A DNA stretch of 64,000 nt from Flavipsychrobacter sp. (GTDB lineage Bacteria; Bacteroidota; Bacteroidia; Chitinophagales; Chitinophagaceae). Below, piece after piece: positions 8,746 through 16,716 of the stretch. The stretch spans positions 184,018-248,017 of the forward strand of contig JAJNBJ010000005.1 in NCBI GenBank assembly GCA_021155965.1, written 5' to 3'. Each line of letters begins with the position of its first letter. The stretch's first letter is position 1. The notes beneath the pieces were generated by a model. The model was not told where the DNA came from, did not search any database, and worked only from the letters and a program-made list of their open reading frames with translations. The position numbers were made by a program, and so were the translations under genes.

Positions 8746-9039
8746 TCACTCAACCAATATTTTCCTTACCCATTGTTTATCTGCGGTGGCTATTTGCACC
8801 ATGTACATACCAGCCGGCACATGCAGGTTAATGTTTGTTTCTTTGTTGGTGGTTGTGGTTAGCTCGTGTACCCTTGTGCCGGTCACATCTGTTACCACCA
8901 CCTGCACCTGCTCATCTGCAAGCGAGGAGACCCGCACCGTAAACACCCCATCTCCCGCAGGGTTAGGATACACTTTTACTGCATCCTCGTTCGGCTGTGC
9001 CGGGTCCACCATCGCCGCTGTAGCCTGGGGATATACCAC
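8746..9039 (-). pseudogene. Detached T9SS sorting domain of NHL unit 1
   Basis: This frame carries the type A sorting domain (PNEDAVKVYPNPAGDG to VRKILVE) that should end the NHL protein encoded at 9976-8963. Relative to unit 2, about 130 bases are missing near 8990-9000, where the GPGTA segment of the last NHL repeat joins directly to the NED of the linker in another frame. The domain has no start of its own that would give an exported protein, so it is most likely dead sequence. Confidence 0.75.
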
Positions 9040-9976
9040 TACCGGCGATCGTAGTGATAATACCGGCAGGGCTTACCTTACGAATGCGGTGCGCCGGGTC
9101 ATAATCAGCTATATACACATTGCCGTTGCTATCCGGGCATACACCAAATGGGTTCATACCAGCGGCCGTAGCCGGCCCTCCATCACTGACATATATCCCC
9201 GTACCATTGCCCGCAATAGTAGTAATAATGCCCGTTGTACTTATTTTCCGTACTCTCCCGCCATCGCCAAAAAATAGATTGCCGTATTTGTCTATTGCAA
9301 TTTGTCTGCCATTAGTCCCAATCTGCGCAGCACTTGCCATGCCACCATCACCACTATAGCCTCCCACACCAGTACCGGCTATAGCGCTGATGATACCTGC
9401 AGTATCCACTTTGCGTATAAAATGACCTGCAGATAAATATAAGTTCCCTATTGAATCTATACATGGCCCCCCCCCACCAATGCCTAAACCTGCCGCAGTT
9501 GCCGGGCCGCCATCTCCCGATGGCGTTGCAGATCCATTACCTGCAACAGTAGTTATTACGCCTGCAGTATCTATTTTACGAATGCGGCTACTGTCCTCGT
9601 CAAAAAAATAGATATTACCTTTTTTGTCAAGCACTATGCCTTTGGGATCGCTAATCTTTGCTGCCGTTGCCGGGCCACCATCCCCGCTAAAGCCACGGAC
9701 ATTACCCACCTTGCCTGCAATTGTGGTAATGATACCGGCAGTATCAACCCTGCGTATATTCGGAAATGTTCCATCTACCGTTATATACATAAAACCATGC
9801 GCATCAATTGTCACGCCATTTACAGTTACCATAGTAGCCGCCGTTGCCGGTCCACCATCGCCGCTGTAACCCGACACCGTGCCGGTACCTGCTACCGTTG
9901 TTATACGTTGCGCATGTGTATTATTCATTTCCGACATCGTCAACAAACAAAGAAGCGACAAGAAAATTCTTTTCAT
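8963..9976 (-). CDS. NHL-repeat protein, unit 1, cut short by a frameshifting deletion
   Basis: A 337-residue product with signal peptide (MKRIFLSLLCLLTMSEMNNTHAQ) and NHL repeats of the same type as unit 2. It ends in the out-of-frame tail AERGCSKSVS because of a deletion joining the last repeat to the sorting domain in a different frame (8746-9039). The product could still be exported to the periplasm but would lack the T9SS signal. A run of nine G on the coding strand (9467-9475 on the plus strand as C) encodes Gly-Gly-Gly and is a possible slippage site. It follows a strong hairpin after the upstream T9SS gene. Confidence 0.8.
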   Translation of the reverse strand: MKRIFLSLLCLLTMSEMNNTHAQRITTVAGTGTVSGYSGDGGPATAATMVTVNGVTIDAHGFMYITVDGTFPNIRRVDTAGIITTIAGKVGNVRGFSGDGGPATAAKISDPKGIVLDKKGNIYFFDEDSSRIRKIDTAGVITTVAGNGSATPSGDGGPATAAGLGIGGGGPCIDSIGNLYLSAGHFIRKVDTAGIISAIAGTGVGGYSGDGGMASAAQIGTNGRQIAIDKYGNLFFGDGGRVRKISTTGIITTIAGNGTGIYVSDGGPATAAGMNPFGVCPDSNGNVYIADYDPAHRIRKVSPAGIITTIAGSGISPGYSGDGGPGTAERGCSKSVS

Positions 9977-9994
9977 AGATCAATATTTAGTAAA

Positions 9995-10022
9995 GCGCCA
10001 GCCGGCTGTTGCCGGCTGGCGC
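9995..10022 (-). terminator. Strong hairpin between T9SS gene and NHL array
   Basis: A perfect 12-bp stem GCGCCAGCCGGC (9995-10006) with GCCGGCTGGCGC (10011-10022) and a TGTT loop, lying just downstream of the stop at 10031 on the minus strand. Only a short T run follows (TTTA), so termination may be partial and some readthrough into the NHL array is possible; no promoter is visible in the remaining gap. Confidence 0.65.
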
Positions 10023-10030
10023 CGGTTAAT

Positions 10031-11812
10031 TTAATCTTTCACAAACATTTTGTTTACAGTTTGTTTGCCATATGTAGTTATGCACAAAATATAAGTGCCT
10101 TTCGCAAGGTCGCTCACTTTCACGCGCGGCTGCGCCGCATCAACGCTGCCTTCCAGCACCACCTGCCCCAGCATATTCTTTATACTATAGCTGCCAACCA
10201 CGTTGCTCACGGTTATAGCATCGGTTGCCGGGTTTGGAATAAGAGCTACTTCACCTGTACTCAGCATAGATTGCGGCGCTGGCGGCACGCTGTGTTTGTA
10301 GACATAGCCCGTGCCCGAGGCTACAAACTCGCAAAGCTTATAGTCTATATTATAGTTACCGCCACCATCAAGGTATGCCCATGCCACCAGCGATGTGTCC
10401 CCCACATTATTGGGTGGCGTTGCCACAGCATTGGTGTAAAGGGTTGCGGCTGAATTTAGTGTGGTTGAAGTATTGACCTGGAAATAATTGCGCACGCCGC
10501 CACCGGCTGGTATCACAGGCATAACTGTCGGGGCTGTTTCATCAAATGGCAGCACCAGGAAATAATCCGCGTTTGTGACCCATCCTTCGTGCAACCCTTC
10601 TGTCACCATATAGTCCCGCCCGCCTGTTCCGGTAGGCCCCCAGGCAATTGCAGGTGCATAATGATTATACGGTGCAGATTCATACAACAGGCTGGCATAC
10701 GGGCCAAAAGTGGTAAAATCTGTCCAGAATGAAGCCGTGGTTCTGCCGCCCGTGTACTCATCCCAGATTTCTATGTCTTGCCAACCACTGGAGTAATCCC
10801 AGGACTCCCAAACGATCATATAATCTGCATTTGCTCCGGTAGCGAGATCATTAGAACCGTAATCATCATTAGCATCTATACGCGGGTGGTAGAACCTGTC
10901 GTTATTGCCGGGAGGGTCACTCGCCACTATTCCTCCAAATGCCGCCGCTGAACCGGGATACCAGTGTGTCCTGTAAATATACGATGACCCCTGGTTTTCC
11001 CAGGTTATCATCGCCTTATCCACAGGGCCGCCGCCGGGGTCATACTCGATCCCTGCCACATCGGGCCGCCAGTTGTCTATAGCATGTATGCTTTGGTCAA
11101 CGCCACCAATTGGCGGGGGCGCTATATCTACCGGGCCTACCGTAATACTCCTGGCGGTCAGGTTGCCTTCTGCCACAAATACATCATATACATTTGCCAT
11201 CGGGTTAACATCCCTGTCGTATACCACAAAGAACCTGTTACAGATAGGCAGGCCCTGGTATAGGTTGCCATACTCAGCTATCACATCCAGGTGCACCGTC
11301 TCTACCACATCAGATCCAAGGGTGCTGGATGTGTTGTAGGTAACGGTGAATACCCCGGCGGAGGTATAAACAATATCATAATAATCGATCTGCGCCTGGT
11401 CTGAATTGTTAATGAAGCCCACTGCCATGATGTATTTTCCTTGCTCCTGTATATTATGCCCGATGATCACATCAGGCACAGACAACATGGGCGTACTGAC
11501 AAACGTTCGTGGGTATGTTACCGATTGTGAATAGTTGTAGGTAAAATCTGTGACCTTTACACCGCCGGGATTTGCGCCACCCGTGCCCGGCACAGCACCA
11601 TAGGCAACTGCGCCCAGGTGCCCTGTTGCAGTCTCGTGGATATAATAATCGATCATTGCGGCATTAATACCGTTGATGACACCTGCTCCGCTGCTTACCC
11701 AGTTGATATCAGCGTTTGAAGGGTTGCCAACCAGTGTTTGTGCTTTGGTTGTATGCATGGCTATACATAACATTACAATAATGCTATTTATAAAGATAAT
11801 GTTTTTTTTCAT
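10031..11812 (-). CDS. Secreted protein with T9SS type A sorting domain
   Basis: About 593 residues. The ATG at 11812 begins a signal peptide (MKKNIIFINSIIVMLCIAMHTTKAQ); the longer upstream frame has no sorting features. The body is rich in Trp, Tyr, Asp and Gly and has repeated date/observation-like beta segments (VWESWDYSSGWQDIEIWDEY) but no domain I recognise. The last ~75 residues form a T9SS sorting domain: ALIPNPATDAITVSNVVG, MLGQVVLEG, LAKGTYILCITT and a basic end (KQTVNKMFVKD). It should be exported through Sec and then the T9SS. Function unknown. Confidence 0.82.
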   Translation of the reverse strand: MKKNIIFINSIIVMLCIAMHTTKAQTLVGNPSNADINWVSSGAGVINGINAAMIDYYIHETATGHLGAVAYGAVPGTGGANPGGVKVTDFTYNYSQSVTYPRTFVSTPMLSVPDVIIGHNIQEQGKYIMAVGFINNSDQAQIDYYDIVYTSAGVFTVTYNTSSTLGSDVVETVHLDVIAEYGNLYQGLPICNRFFVVYDRDVNPMANVYDVFVAEGNLTARSITVGPVDIAPPPIGGVDQSIHAIDNWRPDVAGIEYDPGGGPVDKAMITWENQGSSYIYRTHWYPGSAAAFGGIVASDPPGNNDRFYHPRIDANDDYGSNDLATGANADYMIVWESWDYSSGWQDIEIWDEYTGGRTTASFWTDFTTFGPYASLLYESAPYNHYAPAIAWGPTGTGGRDYMVTEGLHEGWVTNADYFLVLPFDETAPTVMPVIPAGGGVRNYFQVNTSTTLNSAATLYTNAVATPPNNVGDTSLVAWAYLDGGGNYNIDYKLCEFVASGTGYVYKHSVPPAPQSMLSTGEVALIPNPATDAITVSNVVGSYSIKNMLGQVVLEGSVDAAQPRVKVSDLAKGTYILCITTYGKQTVNKMFVKD

Positions 11813-12182
11813 GCGTGTAAATTTTGATTTGAGAAATATTTTTTCATTGGTGTGATGAATATAATGCGTATAGGTATCCCGTCTTCGCAGTGCAAAAAGG
11901 TATTGGGTTTTGTGGCGCAGCATAAATGGGTATTTAGCAACCCGAAAGATTGGGCATTTTCATGGGCATAAAAAACGGTATTTTCCACACCGTCATTTAA
12001 CGGTACGCTGCCGTTAAAAAACCCTATTTATTTTTATGATATGGCGCATAACCTATTTCCCATCAGCCTGTTGTGCAACAGGGCAGAAGCGGAAACCTGG
12101 CGGCGGCTTTGAAAGATGGAAAAAAATTGCTATTGTGTAATTTAGGCTATAGCATGCACGAGGTTCCTTAAGCAATAAACCC
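11813..12182. other. Intergenic region between T9SS gene and ligA
   Basis: No gene seen in these 370 bases. It holds small inverted repeats: TTTAACGG/CCGTTAAA (11996-12003 with 12011-12018), ACGGT/ACCGT (11975-11979 with 11989-11993), whose minus-strand copy is followed by a T run and could be a weak ligA terminator, and CCTGTTG/CAACAGG (12067-12073 with 12076-12082). The promoter for the T9SS gene should be here but no TAnnTTTG match was found. Confidence 0.5.
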
Positions 12183-14276
12183 TTACCCCATCAGTTCCAG
12201 AAACTCCTGCTCTGTCAATATACTCACTGTACCCAACTTCTTAGCCTTTTCCAGTTTCGAACCTGCATCCTCGCCAACCACCAGGTAATTAAGTTTGCTG
12301 CTCACGCCTCCTAATATTGAGCCACCTTTTTCTTCCACCATTGCCTCAGCATCACTGCGTTTGAATTGGTTTAGTGTACCTGTAAAAAGAAACGTCTTAC
12401 CTGCCAGTTCCCCACTACCCTGTTTATTGCCTTTGTGTTCATTCACCAGGTTCACGCCTGTTTCGCCAAGGCGCGTTATCATATCCTTGTTCTCAGGTCG
12501 TGCAAAAAAATCTTTCACTGAAGTAGCTACTTTGGGGCCAATATCTTCCAGTGTCAGTAGCTTTTCAATATCCCACTCATAAAAGTCAGTGATATGCGAT
12601 ACTGCATTTGCAAGTGTCTTAGCCGTTGTTTCTCCAACATACCTGATACCCAGCCCGAAAATGAGCCTGTTAAGCGGCTGTTGCTTTGAATGCTCTATGG
12701 CCTGTTTCAGGTTGGTCACAGACTTTTCTCCAAAGCCACCAAGCTGTTTTACCCGTTCCCAATCAATGCTGTAAATGCCGGGGATATCCGGCAATAACCC
12801 AAGCTCATAGAACTTCTGCACATTAGCATTGCCCAGGCTGCGAATGTCCATGGCATCCTTGCTTGCAAAATGTATCATCCGCTCCACTACCTGCACCGGG
12901 CAGCCTGCATTGATACAACGCCATGCTGCCTCATCCTGCTGCTTTTCCAGTTCACTGTTACATGCAGGGCAATTGGTTGGAAATTTTATTTCTTCCTCAT
13001 TGCCTGTCCTTAATTCTGTCAACGGCTTTACTATATAGGGAATAACATCACCTGCTCTTTCTACCAGCACAGTATCGCCTATACGCACATCCTTCTCACG
13101 TACCACATCTTCATTGAACAATGATATGGATGTAACCGTCACCCCACCTATCGGCACCGGGTCAATTTTTGCAACGGGCGTTATACTACCTACTCTTCCC
13201 ACCTGGAATTCCACCCTCCTCAATTTACTTGTTGCTTGTCTTGCCTTGAATTTATAAGCAACCGCCCACCGTGGATGATGGGAGGTCATACCCATTTTGT
13301 CCTGTAGCGCAAAGTCATTTACTTTTATCACCAGCCCGTCTACTTCAAAAGGCAGATCGTCCCGTTTTTCTTCAAAATCACTACAGTATTGTATCACCTC
13401 TTCTATATGCCTGAACACCTTCATTTCCCTTGCCGGTGTGGGGAAACCCATATTATACAACCACTGTAGTGAGCCATAATGGTTACTCAATTCCTTCGGG
13501 CGCTCTTTACCCGGCTCAAGTGTATAATCGCTTATGTGATATAGTATCGCATTCAACCCACGCTTCCTCACCTCGCTCGGATCAAGTATTCTTAGCGTGC
13601 CTGATGCAGCATTGCGCGGATTGGCCAATGGCGACAAACCCTCTGCGATCCGCTGCCTGTTATACTCTTCAAATACTTTCTTGTGTATTACTATTTCACC
13701 GCGTATCTCCACCTGCGTTATCCCTTGTTTCACAAGCGGTGCTGATAATGGTATTGCCTTTATTTGCCGCACATTGGCCGTCACATCCTCCCCCATCACA
13801 CCATCTCCACGGGTAGCACCCCGCGCAAGGTTACTGTGGTCGTAGATCAATGATACACTTGCCCCATCATACTTAGGCTCTACGCAGTACTCTATCTCAT
13901 CTATACCAGCCAATTCTCTGCAACGGCGGTCCCAATCGGTAAGGTCTTCTGCATTATAGGTATTGTCCAGGCTCAGCATAGGTACCAGGTGGCTTACGGT
14001 GGGGAAACGCTCACTCAGCCCCTTTGCCACCCGCTGTGTTGGCGAATCCCCGGTTACCAGTTCGGGGTGCTTGTCTTCAAGATGCTTTAGTTTCTTAAAA
14101 AGGCCATCATACTCAAAATCAGACAACACAGGTTCACTCTGTACATAATATTTCCAGTCTGCATACAATATCACCTCCCGTATTTGGGAAATAGTATCGT
14201 CTGCATTACCGGCATCATTGTTTAATAGTTGCCTGGCCTGTTCATACAAGCGCTTCTCTTCCTGCTGGGTGTACAT
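12183..14276 (-). CDS. ligA: NAD+-dependent DNA ligase
   Basis: A full-length 697-residue LigA, which seals nicks in DNA using NAD+ during replication and repair. Domains in order: the Ia NMN-binding domain at the N-terminus (YDGLFKKLKHLE), the adenylation domain with catalytic Lys135 in the KYDG motif, OB fold (VGRVGSITPVA, GDTVLVERAGDVIP), a four-cysteine zinc finger (CPAC...CINAGC), helix-hairpin-helix repeats, and a C-terminal BRCT domain from about residue 615 (GKTFLFTGTL). No key residue is missing. It is divergent from the ComEA-like gene, with 67 bases between the starts. Confidence 0.97.
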   Translation of the reverse strand: MYTQQEEKRLYEQARQLLNNDAGNADDTISQIREVILYADWKYYVQSEPVLSDFEYDGLFKKLKHLEDKHPELVTGDSPTQRVAKGLSERFPTVSHLVPMLSLDNTYNAEDLTDWDRRCRELAGIDEIEYCVEPKYDGASVSLIYDHSNLARGATRGDGVMGEDVTANVRQIKAIPLSAPLVKQGITQVEIRGEIVIHKKVFEEYNRQRIAEGLSPLANPRNAASGTLRILDPSEVRKRGLNAILYHISDYTLEPGKERPKELSNHYGSLQWLYNMGFPTPAREMKVFRHIEEVIQYCSDFEEKRDDLPFEVDGLVIKVNDFALQDKMGMTSHHPRWAVAYKFKARQATSKLRRVEFQVGRVGSITPVAKIDPVPIGGVTVTSISLFNEDVVREKDVRIGDTVLVERAGDVIPYIVKPLTELRTGNEEEIKFPTNCPACNSELEKQQDEAAWRCINAGCPVQVVERMIHFASKDAMDIRSLGNANVQKFYELGLLPDIPGIYSIDWERVKQLGGFGEKSVTNLKQAIEHSKQQPLNRLIFGLGIRYVGETTAKTLANAVSHITDFYEWDIEKLLTLEDIGPKVATSVKDFFARPENKDMITRLGETGVNLVNEHKGNKQGSGELAGKTFLFTGTLNQFKRSDAEAMVEEKGGSILGGVSSKLNYLVVGEDAGSKLEKAKKLGTVSILTEQEFLELMG

Positions 14277-14343
14277 ACTGCAAATTAAGGGGCAATAAAA
14301 TTACTAAGCTAATTGCACAAAATATTTTATTTTGGTATGGTAA

Positions 14344-14763
14344 ATGAAGAAAATATCCAGGTCATTTATTTCCTTTACCCGCACTGAGCGCATGGGGCTT
14401 ATGGCTCTTTGCGCTTTGCTAATCATACTTATAGCTTTCAGGTTCACTATGCACCTCTGGGTTCACCCTGTCATAAATAAAAAGCAGGAACAACGAATGG
14501 TAATTGCCTGGGAAAAATTCAAGCAAACCCAGGCCAAAGCAAAAGACTCTATAACCAAAGTTACATCTATGCCGCTAGACTTAAATACAGCAGATTCTAT
14601 CTCCCTTGTCCGGCTTAAGGGAATTGGTCCGGTTACAGTCAGTAAAATAATTACCTACAGAAGAAAACAACCTTTTACCGATCTCTACCAACTCAAAGAA
14701 CTTGGTCATTTCAGCAAAGCAACATTCGACACATTAAAAATGCAGTTAATTATCCACAAATAA
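14344..14763 (+). CDS. ComEA-like helix-hairpin-helix membrane protein
   Basis: A 139-residue protein with one N-terminal transmembrane helix (about residues 19-37, LMALCALLIILIAFRF), a basic linker, and a C-terminal helix-hairpin-helix module LDLNTADSISLVRLKGIGPVTVSKIITYR. This is the ComEA DNA-receptor module, which binds double-stranded DNA non-specifically. In Bacteroidota such proteins are usually annotated only as helix-hairpin-helix proteins; a role in DNA uptake or envelope-associated DNA binding is inference. It is divergent from ligA, which also uses HhH motifs, but this is coincidental. Confidence 0.82.
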   Translation: MKKISRSFISFTRTERMGLMALCALLIILIAFRFTMHLWVHPVINKKQEQRMVIAWEKFKQTQAKAKDSITKVTSMPLDLNTADSISLVRLKGIGPVTVSKIITYRRKQPFTDLYQLKELGHFSKATFDTLKMQLIIHK

Positions 14764-14872
14764 TGCGCAATATTCATCTATGTGTGAATTCAAATTTCAA
14801 TTATTTCCATTTTTATTACCCTTCAAAAAAATGTCGTAAAATTGCGTTTAGCAACACTACATATACAAAAAA

Positions 14873-16015
14873 ATGGATTTTAAACAGACTGAAGCACAGG
14901 GTTCAATAGCAGAGATGGTACGCGATTTTGCGAATAAGCATATCCGTCCGAATATGATGGAATGGGACGAATCCCAAAAATTCCCGGTCGACCTGTTCCA
15001 TAAAATGGGAGAACTCGGGCTTATGGGTGTTTTAGTGCCTGCCGAATACGGAGGTTCTGGCCTGGGATATTTTGAGTACGTAACGGTAATAAGCGAGGTT
15101 GCTAAAGTTTGCGGTTCAATCGGCCTTTCGGTTGCCGCACATAATTCATTATGCACAGGTCATATCCTCTACTTTGGCAACGAGGAGCAAAAAAAGAAGT
15201 ATTTACCCAAACTGGCGTCCGGTGAATGGATAGGCGCATGGGGCCTTACCGAAGCAAATACCGGCAGCGATTCAGGCAATATGCGCTGCACTGCCGTTAA
15301 AGATGGTGATGGCTGGATATTGAATGGCACCAAGAACTGGATAACGCACGGCATCAGTGGCAATGTTTCTGTTGTATTGGCAAGAACAGGTGAGCCACGT
15401 GCAAAAAACAACATTACAGCGTTCATAGTAGAAAAAGGGACGCCGGGCTTTTCGTCCGGTAAAAAGGAGAACAAATTAGGCATGCGTGCCAGCGAAACTG
15501 CTGAACTCGTTTTCGACAACTGCCGCATCTCAGATGCGCAGAGAATGGGTCCTGTAGGCGATGGCTTTTACCAGGCTATGAAAGTGCTTGATGGTGGCCG
15601 CATATCCATTGCAGCCCTTGCATTAGGTATTGCTAAAGGCGCATACGAGGCTTCACTGAAATACTCAAAAGAGCGCCAGCAGTTCGATCAGCCTATCTCT
15701 AACTTCCAGGCAATTGCATTTAAGCTGGCAGATATGGCCACGCAAATAGAAGCATCGGAACTGCTTATATACCAGGCGTCTGACATGAAGAACCGTGGCG
15801 AAAAGATGACCAAAGAATCTGCCATGGCAAAATACTATGCATCCGAGGCTGCAGTACGCATCTCAACCGATGCAGTACAGATCTTCGGTGGCTACGGTTA
15901 TACTAAGGATTTCCCGGTTGAGAAATATTACCGCGACAGTAAGCTATGCACAATAGGCGAAGGCACATCTGAGATACAAAAGCTTGTAATATCGAGGGAA
16001 TTATTAAAGGGATAG
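14873..16015 (+). CDS. Acyl-CoA dehydrogenase
   Basis: A 380-residue FAD-dependent acyl-CoA dehydrogenase of the short/branched-chain type. All three family regions are present: the N-terminal helical domain, the beta domain (WGLTEANTGSDSGNMRC), and the C-terminal helical domain with RQQFDQPISNFQAIAFKLADM and IFGGYGYTKDFPVEKYYRD. The catalytic base is Glu363 in the TIGEGTSEIQ motif. It performs the first oxidation step of beta-oxidation or branched-chain amino acid degradation, passing electrons to electron-transfer flavoprotein. Acyl chain preference is not readable. The start gives the expected N-terminus; a TAAAATTG sequence upstream resembles but does not match a -7 element. Confidence 0.93.
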   Translation: MDFKQTEAQGSIAEMVRDFANKHIRPNMMEWDESQKFPVDLFHKMGELGLMGVLVPAEYGGSGLGYFEYVTVISEVAKVCGSIGLSVAAHNSLCTGHILYFGNEEQKKKYLPKLASGEWIGAWGLTEANTGSDSGNMRCTAVKDGDGWILNGTKNWITHGISGNVSVVLARTGEPRAKNNITAFIVEKGTPGFSSGKKENKLGMRASETAELVFDNCRISDAQRMGPVGDGFYQAMKVLDGGRISIAALALGIAKGAYEASLKYSKERQQFDQPISNFQAIAFKLADMATQIEASELLIYQASDMKNRGEKMTKESAMAKYYASEAAVRISTDAVQIFGGYGYTKDFPVEKYYRDSKLCTIGEGTSEIQKLVISRELLKG

Positions 16016-16123
16016 AAGAGATTAAAAAGATGCGTGATGTAATTGATTTCACTTTTATTATTGAATTGGCATCCGGTATCTTTTTCATCAAACACCCAGC
16101 ATCTCTTCGTCAACTATCCGGCA

Positions 16124-16585
16124 TCATTGCTTACTGAAGAACAGGTATTCAATACCTACTTTATTGGAGTTCTCTATTTTGGACGTTGTGGTGAGCCCCA
16201 ACGATCCTGCTGTACTTGTCTGCACATTATAAATGATCGTGTCATTGGCTGCGTAAGATATCTTAAGGGAATCATGAGCTACAAACTCCCACCTGAATTG
16301 CAGCTCCATCAATTTTACGCCATTATTGCTATTCGTTTGTTTGCCGGTTCCATCGCCGGAATACTCCATTTCATACAGCGAACCCTTCGCCACCGCATGC
16401 ATTTCGTAATGATCGATCCTCCCGTTCAGGTTATCATCCGACCCGAATTTCGTAAGCTGCCATTTTCCGGGCATAATGTCATATATCGTTCCCGCGCCCT
16501 TCTTTTTGGAACACGAACTGGCCAGTAATATTAAACACATTACTATAATACCATATGCCAATATACTTTTGCCGATCTTGATCAT
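16124..16585 (-). CDS. Small lipoprotein, lipocalin-like
   Basis: A 153-residue predicted lipoprotein: a hydrophobic signal followed by the lipobox LASSC (Cys about residue 25) and SKKKG. The mature part, beginning MPGKWQLTKFGSDDNLNGRID, resembles the small lipocalin-like beta barrels common in Bacteroidota, with an EF-hand-like DDNLNGRID loop. Ligand and role are unknown. It is convergent with the acyl-CoA dehydrogenase (108 bases between stops) and has its own promoter element at 16605-16612. Confidence 0.75.
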   Translation of the reverse strand: MIKIGKSILAYGIIVMCLILLASSCSKKKGAGTIYDIMPGKWQLTKFGSDDNLNGRIDHYEMHAVAKGSLYEMEYSGDGTGKQTNSNNGVKLMELQFRWEFVAHDSLKISYAANDTIIYNVQTSTAGSLGLTTTSKIENSNKVGIEYLFFSKQ

Positions 16586-16604
16586 TATCTGTTAACGCTC
16601 ATAG

Positions 16605-16612
16605 CAAATTTA
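16605..16612 (-). promoter_or_regulatory. -7 promoter element for the lipoprotein gene
   Basis: The minus strand reads TAAATTTG, matching TAnnTTTG, 20 bases upstream of the ATG at 16585. A TTTG lies 15 bases further upstream, slightly closer than usual for a -33 box. Confidence 0.5.
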
Positions 16613-16716
16613 CATATAAATACTACACAAAATACTTTACATGCACCGCTACAAATAAAACTTAACAAAAAAGATGCCAGATTTACTGGAAACAACTACA
16701 ATTAATAAACTGATAA

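Noticed and set aside
9995..10022. Hairpin as an IS end or attachment site
   Set aside because: It lies just after a stop codon on the transcribed strand and is best explained as a terminator; no transposase or duplicated flank was seen.
14344..14763. ComEA-like gene as a competence operon
   Set aside because: No comEC or pilus genes nearby; only the DNA-binding module is supported.
16043..16528. 161-residue plus-strand ORF between acyl-CoA dehydrogenase and the lipoprotein
   Set aside because: Opposes the lipoprotein gene, which has a convincing lipobox and its own promoter element.
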